Assembly (NCBI GenBank): GCA_963729935.1
Contig: CAVSPW010000010.1
Span: 248,001-312,000 of the forward strand
Source of the DNA: CAIKMD01 sp963729935
GTDB lineage: Bacteria; Pseudomonadota; Alphaproteobacteria; ATCC43930; CGMCC-115725
Length of the DNA stretch: 64,000 bases
Direction: 5' to 3'
Position numbers and translations under genes: made by a program. Each line of letters starts with the position of its first letter. Position 1 is the stretch's first letter. The notes under the pieces were generated by a model, which was not told the DNA's origin, searched no databases, and saw only the letters and a program-made list of their open reading frames with translations. Below are positions 51,245-60,653 of the stretch, one piece after another.

Positions 51245-54200
51245 AGCTTGGTTTTTCGGGATTCCTGACCCGTGCCTCGATCAATTCGCCGCTGACCCCG
51301 CTGCTGCTTCTGGCCGCGGTCATCGTCGGCGGCATCGCGCTCCTCTCGCTGCCGCGCGAGGAAGAGCCGCAGATCAGCGTGCCGATGGTCGACATCCTCG
51401 TCACCGCCAATGGCTACAAGGCGAATGACGCGGTCGAGCTCGTCACCAAGCCGCTCGAGGACATCGTCAAGGGCATCAACGGCGTCGAGCACGTCTATTC
51501 GAACACGCAGGACGATTCCGTCCTCGTCACCGCGCGCTTTTATGTCGGCACCGACGAGGATACGGCGCTGACGCGGGTGCACGAGAAGATCCGCGCCAAC
51601 ATCGCCGATCTGCCGCACGGAATCCCGGAGCCCATCATCATCGGGCGCGGCATCAACGACGTGGCGATCGTGACCCTGACCTTGGAGCCCAAGCCCGAGG
51701 CGGCCACACGCTGGGACGATAACGGACTCTATCAGATCGCCCAGGAATTGCAGCACGAGCTGGTCAAGGTCGACAATGTCGGGCTCACCTACATCGTCGG
51801 CGGCAGCCCCAATCAGATCCGGGTGGAGCCCGATCCCGAACGCCTGGCGCTTTACGGCATCACGCTCAATCAGCTGGTCGACAAGCTCGTCAGCGCCAAC
51901 CGCTCGTTTCTCGTCGGCGCGTTCAATCAGCTCGACCGGAATATTCCGGTGCTGGCGGGGCAGACGCTTCAGGGCGTGCCCGATATCGGCCTGCTCCTCG
52001 TCACCTCGCGCGACGGCAGGCCGGTCTATGTCAAGGACGTGGCCGACGTGATCGTCGGCGCCGCCGAGCCCGATCATCGCGCCTGGACCCTGACGCCGAC
52101 CAAATCGGGCGGGCTGGAGCGACGGCCCGCCGTCACCATCGCCTTTGGCAAGCGCCGGGGCGCCAATGCCGTTGTCGTCGCCGATCAGCTCCTGGCGCAT
52201 CTGAAGACCGTCGAAGGGCGCCTGATCCCGAGCGACGTTTCGGTCACGGTGACGCGCAATTACGGCGAGACCGCGACCGAGAAAGCCAACGAGCTCCTGT
52301 TCCACCTTGCGCTGGCGACGATCTCGATCGTCGTGCTGATCACTTTTGCCATCGGCTGGCGGGAAGGCGTCGTGGTGCTCGTGGTGATCCCGACCACGAT
52401 TCTGCTGACATTGTTCGCATCCTGGCTGATGGGCTACACCATCAATCGCGTCAGCCTCTTCGCTCTCATCTTCTCGATCGGCATCCTGGTCGACGATGCG
52501 ATCGTGGTGGTCGAGAACATCGTCCGCCGCTGGCACACGCGCGGCGCCAAGGATCTCGTCGCCACCGCGGTCGAAGCGGTCGCCGAGGTCGGCAATCCGA
52601 CCATCGTCGCGACGCTCACCATCATCGTCGCGCTGCTGCCGATGATGTTCGTGAGCGGACTGATGGGACCCTATATGAGCCCCATTCCGGCGAACGCCTC
52701 GATGGCGATGCTGTTCTCGTTCTTCGTCGCCGTCACGATCACGCCCTGGCTGCTCTATCGCGTCGCCCGCGGGCAATTCGCGAAGCCGCCGCAGGGCGGG
52801 GCCGACCAATCCGGACATACGGCCGGCGCGATGGGGCGCTTTTATCTGCGCATCGCGCGCCCGCTCCTGACCGGGCGGCGGCGCGCCAAGCTCTTTCTTC
52901 TGATCGTCACCGCCGCCACCGCCGCGGTCTGCGTCCTCTTCGCGACCAAGAACGTGACGGTGAAGCTTCTGCCGTTCGACAACAAATCCGAGCTTCAAGT
53001 CGTTCTCGACCTGCCCGAGGATGCGACGCTCGAGGACACCGAGCGCTTCCTCATGGCCGCGGCCGAGCGGCTCAAAGATTTGCCCGAGCTCACCTCGATT
53101 CAGGCCTATGCCGGCACCGCCGCGCCGTTCAATTTCAACGGCCTCGTGCGGCATTATTACCTGCGCAGCCAGCCCAATCAGGGCGATCTCCAGGTCAATC
53201 TCGTCGCCAAGGGCGATCGCTCGCGCGAGAGCCACGCGATCGCCATCGACGTCCGCCATCGCCTCGCCGATCTGCCGCGCCCGCCCGGCACGGTCGTCAA
53301 AGTGGTCGAGGTGCCGCCCGGCCCGCCCGTGCTCGCGACCTTGCTGGCCGAGATCTACGGCCCCGACGAAGCGACGCGGCGCGAAACCGCGCGCAAGGTC
53401 GAAGAAGCCTTCAGAAAGGTCGATTTCGTCGTCGATGTCGACGACACGTTTCACGCGCCGGGCGAGCGGCTGCGCTTTTCGATCAATCAGGAGAATCTCG
53501 AATTCTACGGCGTCGACGAGCAGGCGGTTTACGACACCATCGCCGCGATCATCGGCGGCGTGACGGTGGGATATTCTCAGCGCGGCTACGGCGCCAAGCC
53601 GATCGAGATCGAGGTGAAGCTGCCGCGGCGCGACGAATGGCTGGGCGAGCGCATCCTCTCGACGCCCCTTCCTGCTTCGGGCACGCGCCGCCAAGGCACC
53701 AATGTCGAATTGGGCGATGTCGTCACGGTGAAGCGCGAGCCCGCCTCCTACAGCCTCTACCGCCGCGACGGACGCTTCGCCGAGATGGTGCAGGCCGAGG
53801 TCGCCGGCCGCTTCGAAGCGCCGATCTACGGCATGCTCGCGGTCGAGGATCAGATCGATCGCATGGATTGGGGCAAGGCCGGGCCGCCCGCCTTCCATTA
53901 CCACGGCCAGCCGGCCGATGAATCGAATGCGTCGCTGCTGTGGGACGGCGAATGGGAAGTGACCTATGTCACCTTCCGCGACATGGGCGCCGCCTTCGCG
54001 GTGGCGATCCTCGGGATCTATCTCTTGGTGGTCGCGCAATTCGGCTCGTTCCGCCTGCCGCTGGTGATCCTCATTCCGGTGCCGCTTACTTTGATCGGCA
54101 TCGTGCTGGGGCATTGGATGCTCCACGCGCCCTTCACCGCGACCTCGATGATCGGCTTCATCGCCTTGGCCGGCATCATCGTGCGCAACTCGATCTTGCT

Positions 54201-54468
54201 GGTCGATTTCATCCGCCGCCGGCGGCTCGAGGGCGCGGTGCTGCGCGAGGCGCTGCTCGAGGCCGGCGCCATTCGCTTCAGGCCGATCTTCCTGACCGCC
54301 GCCGCCGCGATGATCGGCGCCGCCTTCATCATCACCGATCCGATCTTTCAGGGGCTCGCGATCTCGCTCGTCTTCGGCCTCGCCTCCTCGACCGCGCTCA
54401 CCGTTCTCGTCATTCCCGCGGTCTATGTCTGGCTGCGCGACGACGGCAAAGGCATGGGCGGGATGTGA
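51241..54468 (+). CDS. RND efflux pump, HAE1-like
   Basis: 1075 residues with the RND layout: one N-terminal helix, a large periplasmic loop, then helices 2-6, a second loop and helices 8-12. Proton-relay Asp pairs sit in ILVDDAIVVVENI (helix 4). Late helices carry LVILIPVPLTLIGIVLGHWM and LAGIIVRNSILLVDFIRRRR. Hydrophobic-amphiphilic efflux rather than metal-type is suggested by length and pore region, with moderate certainty. The GTG start overlaps the adaptor stop. No outer-membrane channel gene is nearby. Confidence 0.93.
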   Translation: MKLGFSGFLTRASINSPLTPLLLLAAVIVGGIALLSLPREEEPQISVPMVDILVTANGYKANDAVELVTKPLEDIVKGINGVEHVYSNTQDDSVLVTARFYVGTDEDTALTRVHEKIRANIADLPHGIPEPIIIGRGINDVAIVTLTLEPKPEAATRWDDNGLYQIAQELQHELVKVDNVGLTYIVGGSPNQIRVEPDPERLALYGITLNQLVDKLVSANRSFLVGAFNQLDRNIPVLAGQTLQGVPDIGLLLVTSRDGRPVYVKDVADVIVGAAEPDHRAWTLTPTKSGGLERRPAVTIAFGKRRGANAVVVADQLLAHLKTVEGRLIPSDVSVTVTRNYGETATEKANELLFHLALATISIVVLITFAIGWREGVVVLVVIPTTILLTLFASWLMGYTINRVSLFALIFSIGILVDDAIVVVENIVRRWHTRGAKDLVATAVEAVAEVGNPTIVATLTIIVALLPMMFVSGLMGPYMSPIPANASMAMLFSFFVAVTITPWLLYRVARGQFAKPPQGGADQSGHTAGAMGRFYLRIARPLLTGRRRAKLFLLIVTAATAAVCVLFATKNVTVKLLPFDNKSELQVVLDLPEDATLEDTERFLMAAAERLKDLPELTSIQAYAGTAAPFNFNGLVRHYYLRSQPNQGDLQVNLVAKGDRSRESHAIAIDVRHRLADLPRPPGTVVKVVEVPPGPPVLATLLAEIYGPDEATRRETARKVEEAFRKVDFVVDVDDTFHAPGERLRFSINQENLEFYGVDEQAVYDTIAAIIGGVTVGYSQRGYGAKPIEIEVKLPRRDEWLGERILSTPLPASGTRRQGTNVELGDVVTVKREPASYSLYRRDGRFAEMVQAEVAGRFEAPIYGMLAVEDQIDRMDWGKAGPPAFHYHGQPADESNASLLWDGEWEVTYVTFRDMGAAFAVAILGIYLLVVAQFGSFRLPLVILIPVPLTLIGIVLGHWMLHAPFTATSMIGFIALAGIIVRNSILLVDFIRRRRLEGAVLREALLEAGAIRFRPIFLTAAAAMIGAAFIITDPIFQGLAISLVFGLASSTALTVLVIPAVYVWLRDDGKGMGGM

Positions 54469-54542
54469 CGCGCGCCGCGGCGGCGAAGAGAGGAGACCAA
54501 TCGCCGCACGGCGCGAGCCCGTGCTTGCCGCGACTCGTCGCC

Positions 54543-54556
54543 TTGATATAGATCAA
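54543..54556 (+). promoter_or_regulatory. Perfect FNR/FixK box
   Basis: TTGAT-ATAG-ATCAA, all ten consensus bases. It lies 43-56 bp upstream of the probable start of the TauE/SafE-like gene, so a -41.5 promoter would leave almost no leader; the translation start may be further downstream than 54599. Confidence 0.85.
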
Positions 54557-54598
54557 GGCATCGTGCCCTGCGGCACGGCAGAAGCCATGGGGCGGGAC

Positions 54599-55363
54599 AT
54601 GGTGCATCATCTTGACCTTTCGGGGAGTCTGGCCGCGCTTTGCGGATCGGCGGATCCATTGGCGCTCGGCGGGGTTCTTCTTGCCTTGTTGAGCGTGGGA
54701 TTTTTCGGCGGCTTCGCGCATTGCGGTCCGATGTGCGGTCCCTTCGTGTTGATGCAAATCGGAGACCGGCAAGCCGGCGCGTTGACCTTGCGGCGATTCT
54801 CGGCCGGTCTGCGCCCCGCCTATCATCTCGGCCGCTTGACGACCTATGCCGCGCTCGGCGCCGCCGCGGGCGGATTGGGCGCATCCTTCATCGCGTTCGC
54901 TCATTTCCGCTGGGCGGTCTCGGCGCTCCTTGCCGTGGCGGCGGCATCGTTCCTGTTTCAAGGGCTGAAGGGCTCGGCGCGGTTCCTGCGCCTGCCCTTC
55001 GGCGCCGCGCTTGGCGCGCGCTACGGCGATCTGATCGCGCGCCTCGTCCCCCTGATCTTGCGCGGCACGCCGGGCTCTTATGCGGGCGGGCGCGGATTGC
55101 TTTTGGGACTCATGTTGGGCTTCCTTCCTTGCGGCTTTCTCTACGCGGCGCTGATCGCCGCCGCGGCGACGGGCAGCGCGCTCGCGGGGAGCCTCGCCAT
55201 GCTCGCCTTCGGCCTCGGCACCGTTCCGGCGCTGGGCGCGATCGCCATGCTGAGCACCGGGCTGGCGCGGCATTCGCGCCGGCTCGCCGCCGCCGCGCTC
55301 CCGCCCGTCTTTCTTCTCAATGCCGCCACGCTGGGCGGGCTCGCACTGCATCTTGCCGGGTGA
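54599..55363 (+). CDS. TauE/SafE / DsbD_2-like membrane protein of the cbb3 cluster
   Basis: 254 residues, six helices. FFGGFAHCGPMCGPFVLM carries the conserved CGPMCG pair, and GLMLGFLPCGFLYAALIAAA a second Cys motif; these are the marks of the sulfite-exporter TauE/SafE family (PF13386-like) encoded next to cbb3 oxidase genes, often considered for copper or thiol handling in oxidase assembly. I chose ATG 54599 by position; 54587 is in-frame, but a perfect FNR box upstream argues for the later start. It precedes ccoN. Confidence 0.85.
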   Translation: MVHHLDLSGSLAALCGSADPLALGGVLLALLSVGFFGGFAHCGPMCGPFVLMQIGDRQAGALTLRRFSAGLRPAYHLGRLTTYAALGAAAGGLGASFIAFAHFRWAVSALLAVAAASFLFQGLKGSARFLRLPFGAALGARYGDLIARLVPLILRGTPGSYAGGRGLLLGLMLGFLPCGFLYAALIAAAATGSALAGSLAMLAFGLGTVPALGAIAMLSTGLARHSRRLAAAALPPVFLLNAATLGGLALHLAG

Positions 55364-55376
55364 AGGACGGACAAGG

Positions 55377-55390
55377 CTGACTTGGATCAA
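55377..55390 (+). promoter_or_regulatory. FNR/FixK-like box ahead of ccoN
   Basis: CTGAC-TTGG-ATCAA, with a perfect right half and three of five matches in the left. The -41.5 rule gives a transcript start near 55425, 33 nt before the ccoN start codon. Confidence 0.65.
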
Positions 55391-55457
55391 GGCGAAAGCC
55401 CGGCGGCCCGCTTAGCGTGCGCCGAGTTTTTCGCCGCTGCACGGGGGATTTTGAACG

Positions 55458-56921
55458 GTGACGACAACGACCGCCACGTCCATGCCGGACATTCGATACA
55501 ACGAGGATGTTTGCCGCGCCTTCGTGATCGCCACGATCTTCTGGGGTCTCGTGGCCTTCACGGCGGGCGTCTACATCGCCTTGGAGCTGACCTATCCCGC
55601 GTTCAATCTCGGCCTCGAATGGACGAGCTTCGGACGCCTGCGGCCGCTGCATACGTCGGCGGCGATCTTCGCCTTCGGCGGCAACGCGCTCTTGGGCACG
55701 TCGTTTTACGTCGTGCAGCGCACCTGTCGCGCGACGCTTTTCGGCGGACGCGCCACCGCCTGGTTCGTCTTCTGGGGATACCAGTTCTTCATCGTGATGG
55801 CGGCGATCGGCTATCTCGAAGGCGTCACCAAGGCGCGCGAATATGCCGAGCCCGAATGGTACACCGACATCTGGCTGACGATCGTGTGGGTGGCCTATTT
55901 CGCGGTCTTCTTCGGCACCATCATGCGCCGGCGCGAGCCGCACATCTACGTCGCCAACTGGTTCTATCTCGCCTTCATCATCACCATCGCCGTTCTTCAC
56001 ATCGTCAACAATCTGACCGTGCCCGTGTCGTTCTTCGGGAGCAAAAGCTATTCGGTCTTTTCGGGCGTTCAGGACGCGCTGATCCAATGGTGGTACGGCC
56101 ACAACGCGGTCGGATTCTTCCTCACCGCCGGCTTTCTCGGCATGATGTACTACTTCATCCCCAAGCAGGCGAACCGGCCGATCTATTCCTACCGCCTCTC
56201 CGTCGTGCATTTCTGGGCGCTGATCTTTCTCTATATCTGGGCCGGGCCGCATCACCTGCTCTATACGGCGCTGCCGGATTGGGCGCAGACCCTCGGCATG
56301 GTGTTCTCGATCATGCTCTGGATGCCGTCCTGGGGCGGCATGATCAACGGCCTCATGACGCTCTCGGGCGCCTGGGACAAGCTCAGAACCGATCCGGGCT
56401 TGCGCTTCTCGGTCACGGCCGTCGCCTTTTACGGCATGGCGACCTTCGAGGGGCCGATGATGGCGATCAAGCAGGTCAACGGCCTGAGCCACTACACCAA
56501 CTGGACGATCGGGCACGTTCATTCGGGCGCGCTCGGCTGGGTCGCGTTCATCACCTTCGGCGCGCTCTACTACCTCGTTCCCGTGCTGTGGAAGCAGCCC
56601 GGCCTTTATTCGAAGAGACTCGCCGCCTACCATTATTGGATCGCGACCATCGGCATCCTCGCCTACATCGTCTCGATGTGGGTCGCGGGCATCATGCAGG
56701 GCCTGATGTGGCGCGCCTACGACCAGTTCGGCTTTCTGCAATATTCCTTCGCCGAAACCGTCGCTGCGATGCATCCGCTCTATTTGATCCGGGTCCTGGG
56801 CGGCGTTCTCTTTCTCATCGGCGCGCTGATCATGACCTATAATTTGTGGCGCACCGCGCGCGGCCCGCGACCCGCGATCGCGCGCGGTGCTTCGGGCGCT
56901 GTCGCGCAGCCGGCCGAGTGA
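55458..56921 (+). CDS. ccoN: Cytochrome c oxidase cbb3-type, subunit I
   Basis: 487 residues, 12 helices. His ligands appear in RLRPLHTSAAIFAFGG, GHNAVGFFLT, VVHFWALIFLYIWAGPHHLL (heme b3 and CuB) and GHVHSGALGWV. The WAGPHHLLYTALPDW stretch is diagnostic of cbb3 CcoN. It reduces O2 at very low concentration. GTG start with TTGAAC before it. First structural gene of ccoNOQP, preceded by an FNR-like box. Confidence 0.98.
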   Translation: MTTTTATSMPDIRYNEDVCRAFVIATIFWGLVAFTAGVYIALELTYPAFNLGLEWTSFGRLRPLHTSAAIFAFGGNALLGTSFYVVQRTCRATLFGGRATAWFVFWGYQFFIVMAAIGYLEGVTKAREYAEPEWYTDIWLTIVWVAYFAVFFGTIMRRREPHIYVANWFYLAFIITIAVLHIVNNLTVPVSFFGSKSYSVFSGVQDALIQWWYGHNAVGFFLTAGFLGMMYYFIPKQANRPIYSYRLSVVHFWALIFLYIWAGPHHLLYTALPDWAQTLGMVFSIMLWMPSWGGMINGLMTLSGAWDKLRTDPGLRFSVTAVAFYGMATFEGPMMAIKQVNGLSHYTNWTIGHVHSGALGWVAFITFGALYYLVPVLWKQPGLYSKRLAAYHYWIATIGILAYIVSMWVAGIMQGLMWRAYDQFGFLQYSFAETVAAMHPLYLIRVLGGVLFLIGALIMTYNLWRTARGPRPAIARGASGAVAQPAE

Positions 56922-56931
56922 GGAAGCGGTC

Positions 56932-57657
56932 ATGCGATTGCGCCACGACATCATCGAAAAAAACGTCACGCTTCTGGTGATCCTGACGCTGATCGTGATC
57001 TCGATCGGCGGCATCATCGAGATCGTGCCGCTCTTCACCATCGAATCGACCATCGAGCATGTGAAGGGCGTCCGGCCCTACACGCCGCTGGAACTCGCCG
57101 GACGCGACATCTATGTCCGCGAGGGTTGTTTCTACTGCCACAGTCAGCAGATCCGCCCGTTCCGCGACGAGGTCGAGCGCTACGGCCATTACAGCCTCGC
57201 CGCCGAAAGCATGTACGATCATCCTTTCCAATGGGGCTCCGAGCGCCAGGGCCCCGATCTCGCCCGCGTCGGCGGCAAATACTCGAATGACTGGCACATC
57301 GCGCATCTCGACAATCCGCGCGACGTGGTGCCGGAATCGATCATGCCGTCCTATGCGTTCCTGGCGGAGCGGCCGGTCGACCTCGACCACCTCGCCGATC
57401 ACCTGCGCACCAACCGCATCGTCGGCGTCCCCTACACCGACGAGATGATCGCCGACGCCAAGGCCGATGCGATCGCGCAGGTGGATCCGAGCGCCGATAC
57501 GACCGCGCTGCTGAAGCGCTATCCCGGCGCCGTGACCGGCGGTTTCGGCGGAAGCCCGAGCTTCATCACCGAGCGTGACGCGCTGATCGCCTATCTGCAG
57601 ATGCTCGGAACCCTGGTGAAGTTCCGCGACATCCCCGCCGAAGATTTGCGGCAATGA
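56932..57657 (+). CDS. ccoO: Cytochrome c oxidase cbb3-type, monoheme subunit II
   Basis: 241 residues. One N-terminal anchor (NVTLLVILTLIVISIGGIIE), then the periplasmic heme c site C66-x2-C69-H70 (EGCFYCHSQQIRPF), and Met ligand region DNPRDVVPESIMPSYAF. GAGGAAG lies before the ATG. Passes electrons from CcoP to CcoN. Confidence 0.98.
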   Translation: MRLRHDIIEKNVTLLVILTLIVISIGGIIEIVPLFTIESTIEHVKGVRPYTPLELAGRDIYVREGCFYCHSQQIRPFRDEVERYGHYSLAAESMYDHPFQWGSERQGPDLARVGGKYSNDWHIAHLDNPRDVVPESIMPSYAFLAERPVDLDHLADHLRTNRIVGVPYTDEMIADAKADAIAQVDPSADTTALLKRYPGAVTGGFGGSPSFITERDALIAYLQMLGTLVKFRDIPAEDLRQ

Positions 57658-57667
57658 GGAGAGTCCC

Positions 57668-57820
57668 ATGAGCTGGTCCGAGTTGATGAGCCATTTCGAG
57701 GGCGTTCTTCTCGTCCTGATGATGGTGATCTTTATCGGCATCGCCGTCTGGGCCTATGCGCCCCGGAATCGCAAGCGCATGGATGACAGCGCGCAAATCC
57801 CGATGCGCGACGAGGGTTGA
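57668..57820 (+). CDS. ccoQ: cbb3 oxidase small subunit CcoQ
   Basis: A 50-residue single-helix protein: SWSELMSHFEGVLLVLMMVI then FIGIAVWAYAPRNRKRMDD. The length, single span and basic AYAP-NRKR after the helix are the CcoQ/FixQ pattern. It stabilises the oxidase, especially against oxygen. GAGGAGAG before ATG. Confidence 0.95.
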   Translation: MSWSELMSHFEGVLLVLMMVIFIGIAVWAYAPRNRKRMDDSAQIPMRDEG

Positions 57821-57827
57821 AGACATC

Positions 57828-58697
57828 ATGCCGACCAAGGAACAGAAAGAGCTCTACACCGAGACCGTGCGGACCGGCCATGAATGGGACGGGATCACCG
57901 AATTCGACAATCCGCTGCCGAAATGGTGGCTCTATGTCTTCTACGCCACCATCCTCTTCGCGATCGGCTATTGCATCCTCTATCCGTCGGTGCCGCTGAT
58001 TTGGACGCACACGCAGGGCCTACTGCGCTACAACAGCCGCGACCAGCTCACCCGCGCGGAAACCGCCGCGACCGCGCAACAGGCGCGCTATCTCGACCAG
58101 CTGACGGCGCTGTCGGTCGCGGATATCCGCAAGAATCCCGAGCTTCTCGCCTTCGCCGAGACCGGCGGCCGCGCCATGTTCAACGAGAATTGCGTGCCGT
58201 GCCATCGTGCCGGCGGCGCGGGCGCCAAGGGGTATCCCAATCTCGCCGATGATGACTGGCTCTGGGGCGGCACGCTCGCGGCAATCCAGCAGACCATCAC
58301 CCACGGCATCCGCAACGCCGACCCCGATTCGCGCCAGACCAACATGCCGCGCTTCGGCGCCGACGGAATCTTGAAACTCCAACAGATCGGCGACGTCGCC
58401 GATTATGTGTTGTCGCTGTCCGGCCATGCCGCGCCGCCCGATGCGGTCGCGCGCGGCGCCAAGATCTTCGCCGATAATTGCGTGACCTGCCACGGCGAGA
58501 AGGGCACCGGCAAGCAAGATGTCGGCGCCAAGAACCTCACCGACAATATCTGGATCTATGGCGGCGACCGGGCGAACCTGATCGAGACCATCACCAATGC
58601 GCGCAACGGCTCGATGCCGTCCTGGGGTCAGCGCTTCGATCCGACCACGATCAAGATGCTGACGCTCTACGTCTACTCGCTGGGCGGCGGACAGTAG
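57828..58697 (+). CDS. ccoP: Cytochrome c oxidase cbb3-type, diheme subunit III
   Basis: 289 residues from ATG 57828. TEFDNPLPKWWLYVFYATI is the typical CcoP entry to its membrane helix. Two class I hemes: C122-x2-C125-H126 (NCVPCHRAGG) and C218-x2-C221-H222 (NCVTCHGEKG), with Met ligands near NMPRFG and SMPSWG. Accepts electrons from cytochrome c or the bc1 complex. Eight bases after ccoQ. Confidence 0.98.
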   Translation: MPTKEQKELYTETVRTGHEWDGITEFDNPLPKWWLYVFYATILFAIGYCILYPSVPLIWTHTQGLLRYNSRDQLTRAETAATAQQARYLDQLTALSVADIRKNPELLAFAETGGRAMFNENCVPCHRAGGAGAKGYPNLADDDWLWGGTLAAIQQTITHGIRNADPDSRQTNMPRFGADGILKLQQIGDVADYVLSLSGHAAPPDAVARGAKIFADNCVTCHGEKGTGKQDVGAKNLTDNIWIYGGDRANLIETITNARNGSMPSWGQRFDPTTIKMLTLYVYSLGGGQ

Positions 58698-58706
58698 AAT
58701 CCGGCC

Positions 58707-60161
58707 ATGGCGCTCCCGAACCTCCATCATGGCGAGGAAGCGCCGCATGAGGGCATTCCCTTCTACGCCCCGCATGAGAAGGTCTATCCCAAGAGCGTCC
58801 GGGGCACGATGCGGCGCCTCAAATGGGCGGCGCTGATCGCGTGCCTGTCGCTCTATTACATCGGGCCCTGGCTGCGCTGGTCGCGCGGCGCCGGCCGCCC
58901 CGAGCAGGCTCTGCTCATCGACATGCCGGCGCGGCGCGCCTATTTCTTCGGCCTCGAGATCTGGCCCCAGGAGATCTACTACCTCGCGGGATTGTTGATC
59001 CTCGCCGGCGTCGGCCTGTTTCTGGTCACCAGCTTGTTCGGCCGGGTCTGGTGCGGGTACACCTGCCCGCAAACGGTCTGGACGGATCTTTTCCTCTGGG
59101 CCGAGCGCCTCGTCGAAGGCGACCGCACCCAGCGCATCCGCCTCGACCAGCAGCCGCTGACGATCTCGAAGCTCGTCAAGAAGATCACGAAGCACGCGAT
59201 CTGGATATTCATCGCCGCGGCGACGGGCGGCGCCTGGATCATGTATTTCAACGACGCGCCGACGCTCCTGCACGACATCTTCTTTCTCGAAGCGTCGCAG
59301 ACGCAATACTTCTTCTTCGGCCTCTTCACCGCCACGACCTATCTGCTGGCGGGATGGGCGCGCGAGCAGGTCTGCACCTATATGTGTCCCTGGCCGCGCT
59401 TCCAGTCGGCGATGATCGACGAGGAGACCTTCGCCGTCACCTATCGCGACTGGCGCGGCGAGCCGCGCGCCAAGCACAAGAAAGGCGAGAGCTGGACAGG
59501 ACGCGGCGATTGCGTCGACTGTCGCGCCTGCGTCGCGGTCTGCCCGACCGGCATCGACATTCGCGACGGGCTGCAGCTCGAATGCATCGGCTGCGGCCTG
59601 TGCATCGACGCCTGCGACGAGATCATGGACCGCGTCGGCCGGCCGCGCGGCCTCATCGCCTACGACACCGAGACCAACCGGTTGGCCGCGCAGCGCGGCG
59701 AAACGCCGAAGCGGCGGTATATCCGCGCGCGCACCATCGTCTACGCGCTGATCCTGGCGGCGATCGGCGGGGTCATGCTCGCGAGCCTGGCGCACCGCGC
59801 GCGCTTCACCGTCGCCCTCCTGCCCGACCGCTCGCCGCTTTTCGTGCGCCTGTCGGATGGATCGATCCGCGACGGATTTACGCTCAAGATCGAGAACAGA
59901 AACCCCGACGCGCGTGATTTTCTCGTCACCCTCGACGGGCTTGGCGATGCCGAGTTGCACATTGCCGAGCTCGGCGCCGCGGTTCCCGGTGCGCAAGGAG
60001 TCACCCTTCCGGTGCCGGGCGATTCCATCGCCAGCTATCACGCCCTGGTGCAGTCGCCGCGCCGCGACACGCCGGAGATTCCCTTCGGCTTCGTCGTGCG
60101 CGACCTGCGCGGCGGCGAGACCACGAGGCACCAGGCGACTTTCCGCGGCCCCGAGCACTGA
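58707..60161 (+). CDS. ccoG: cbb3 assembly protein CcoG (RdxA/FixG)
   Basis: 484 residues. Five membrane helices, WCGYTCPQTVWTD and CTYMCPWPRFQSAM, then two [4Fe-4S] sites: DCVDCRACVAVCPTGIDIR and ECIGCGLCIDACDEIM. The C-terminal part is a periplasmic IG-like domain. CcoG acts as a cupric reductase in copper delivery to CcoN. Nine bases after ccoP. Confidence 0.97.
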   Translation: MALPNLHHGEEAPHEGIPFYAPHEKVYPKSVRGTMRRLKWAALIACLSLYYIGPWLRWSRGAGRPEQALLIDMPARRAYFFGLEIWPQEIYYLAGLLILAGVGLFLVTSLFGRVWCGYTCPQTVWTDLFLWAERLVEGDRTQRIRLDQQPLTISKLVKKITKHAIWIFIAAATGGAWIMYFNDAPTLLHDIFFLEASQTQYFFFGLFTATTYLLAGWAREQVCTYMCPWPRFQSAMIDEETFAVTYRDWRGEPRAKHKKGESWTGRGDCVDCRACVAVCPTGIDIRDGLQLECIGCGLCIDACDEIMDRVGRPRGLIAYDTETNRLAAQRGETPKRRYIRARTIVYALILAAIGGVMLASLAHRARFTVALLPDRSPLFVRLSDGSIRDGFTLKIENRNPDARDFLVTLDGLGDAELHIAELGAAVPGAQGVTLPVPGDSIASYHALVQSPRRDTPEIPFGFVVRDLRGGETTRHQATFRGPEH

Positions 60162-60170
60162 GGGCGAGAG

Positions 60171-60653
60171 ATGACAAGCATCGGATCCTCCTATCGCTGG
60201 TTTCCCTGGGCCATCGCCGGCTCGATGGGTTTCGTCGTCGCGGTCAATCTCGCCCTCGCCTATTTCGCCTTCTCCTCCTCGCCCGGCCTCGTCACGCAGC
60301 ATCCCTTCGACGAAGGCAATGGCTACAACGCCATTCTCGAGGCGGCGGCGCGGCAGGACGCGCTCGGCTGGACCGCCAAGCTCGCCTTCTCATCCTCCGC
60401 GACGACGCGCGGCGAGCTCGATGCCGCTTTCACGGACCGCGCCGGCAAGCCGGTGCACGGTCTCTCCGTCACCGCCCATATCGAAAGGCCGGTCGAAGCG
60501 CGCCCCGAGATCCTTCTCGCCCTGCCCGAGGCCGAAGCCGGCCGCTATCGCGCCCATGCCGATCTGGGCGAGCCCGGCCAGTGGGATGTCCGGATCGTCG
60601 CGCGGCGCGGCGACGAACTCTACGAATTCGGCCAGCGGATTTTGGTCAAGTGA
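60171..60653 (+). CDS. ccoH: cbb3 assembly protein CcoH (FixH)
   Basis: 160 residues. One helix (YRWFPWAIAGSMGFVVAVNL), then a FixH-type periplasmic domain: TQHPFDEGNGYNAILEAAARQDALGW and a final LYEFGQRILVK strand. Stabilises the assembling oxidase. The stop overlaps the ccoI start by GTGA. Confidence 0.95.
   Translation: MTSIGSSYRWFPWAIAGSMGFVVAVNLALAYFAFSSSPGLVTQHPFDEGNGYNAILEAAARQDALGWTAKLAFSSSATTRGELDAAFTDRAGKPVHGLSVTAHIERPVEARPEILLALPEAEAGRYRAHADLGEPGQWDVRIVARRGDELYEFGQRILVK

Noticed and set aside
51130..54126. A 998-codon open frame antisense to the RND pump
   Set aside because: Its Asp/Arg/His-rich translation has no domain; it is a by-product of GC-rich codon use opposite a clear RND gene.
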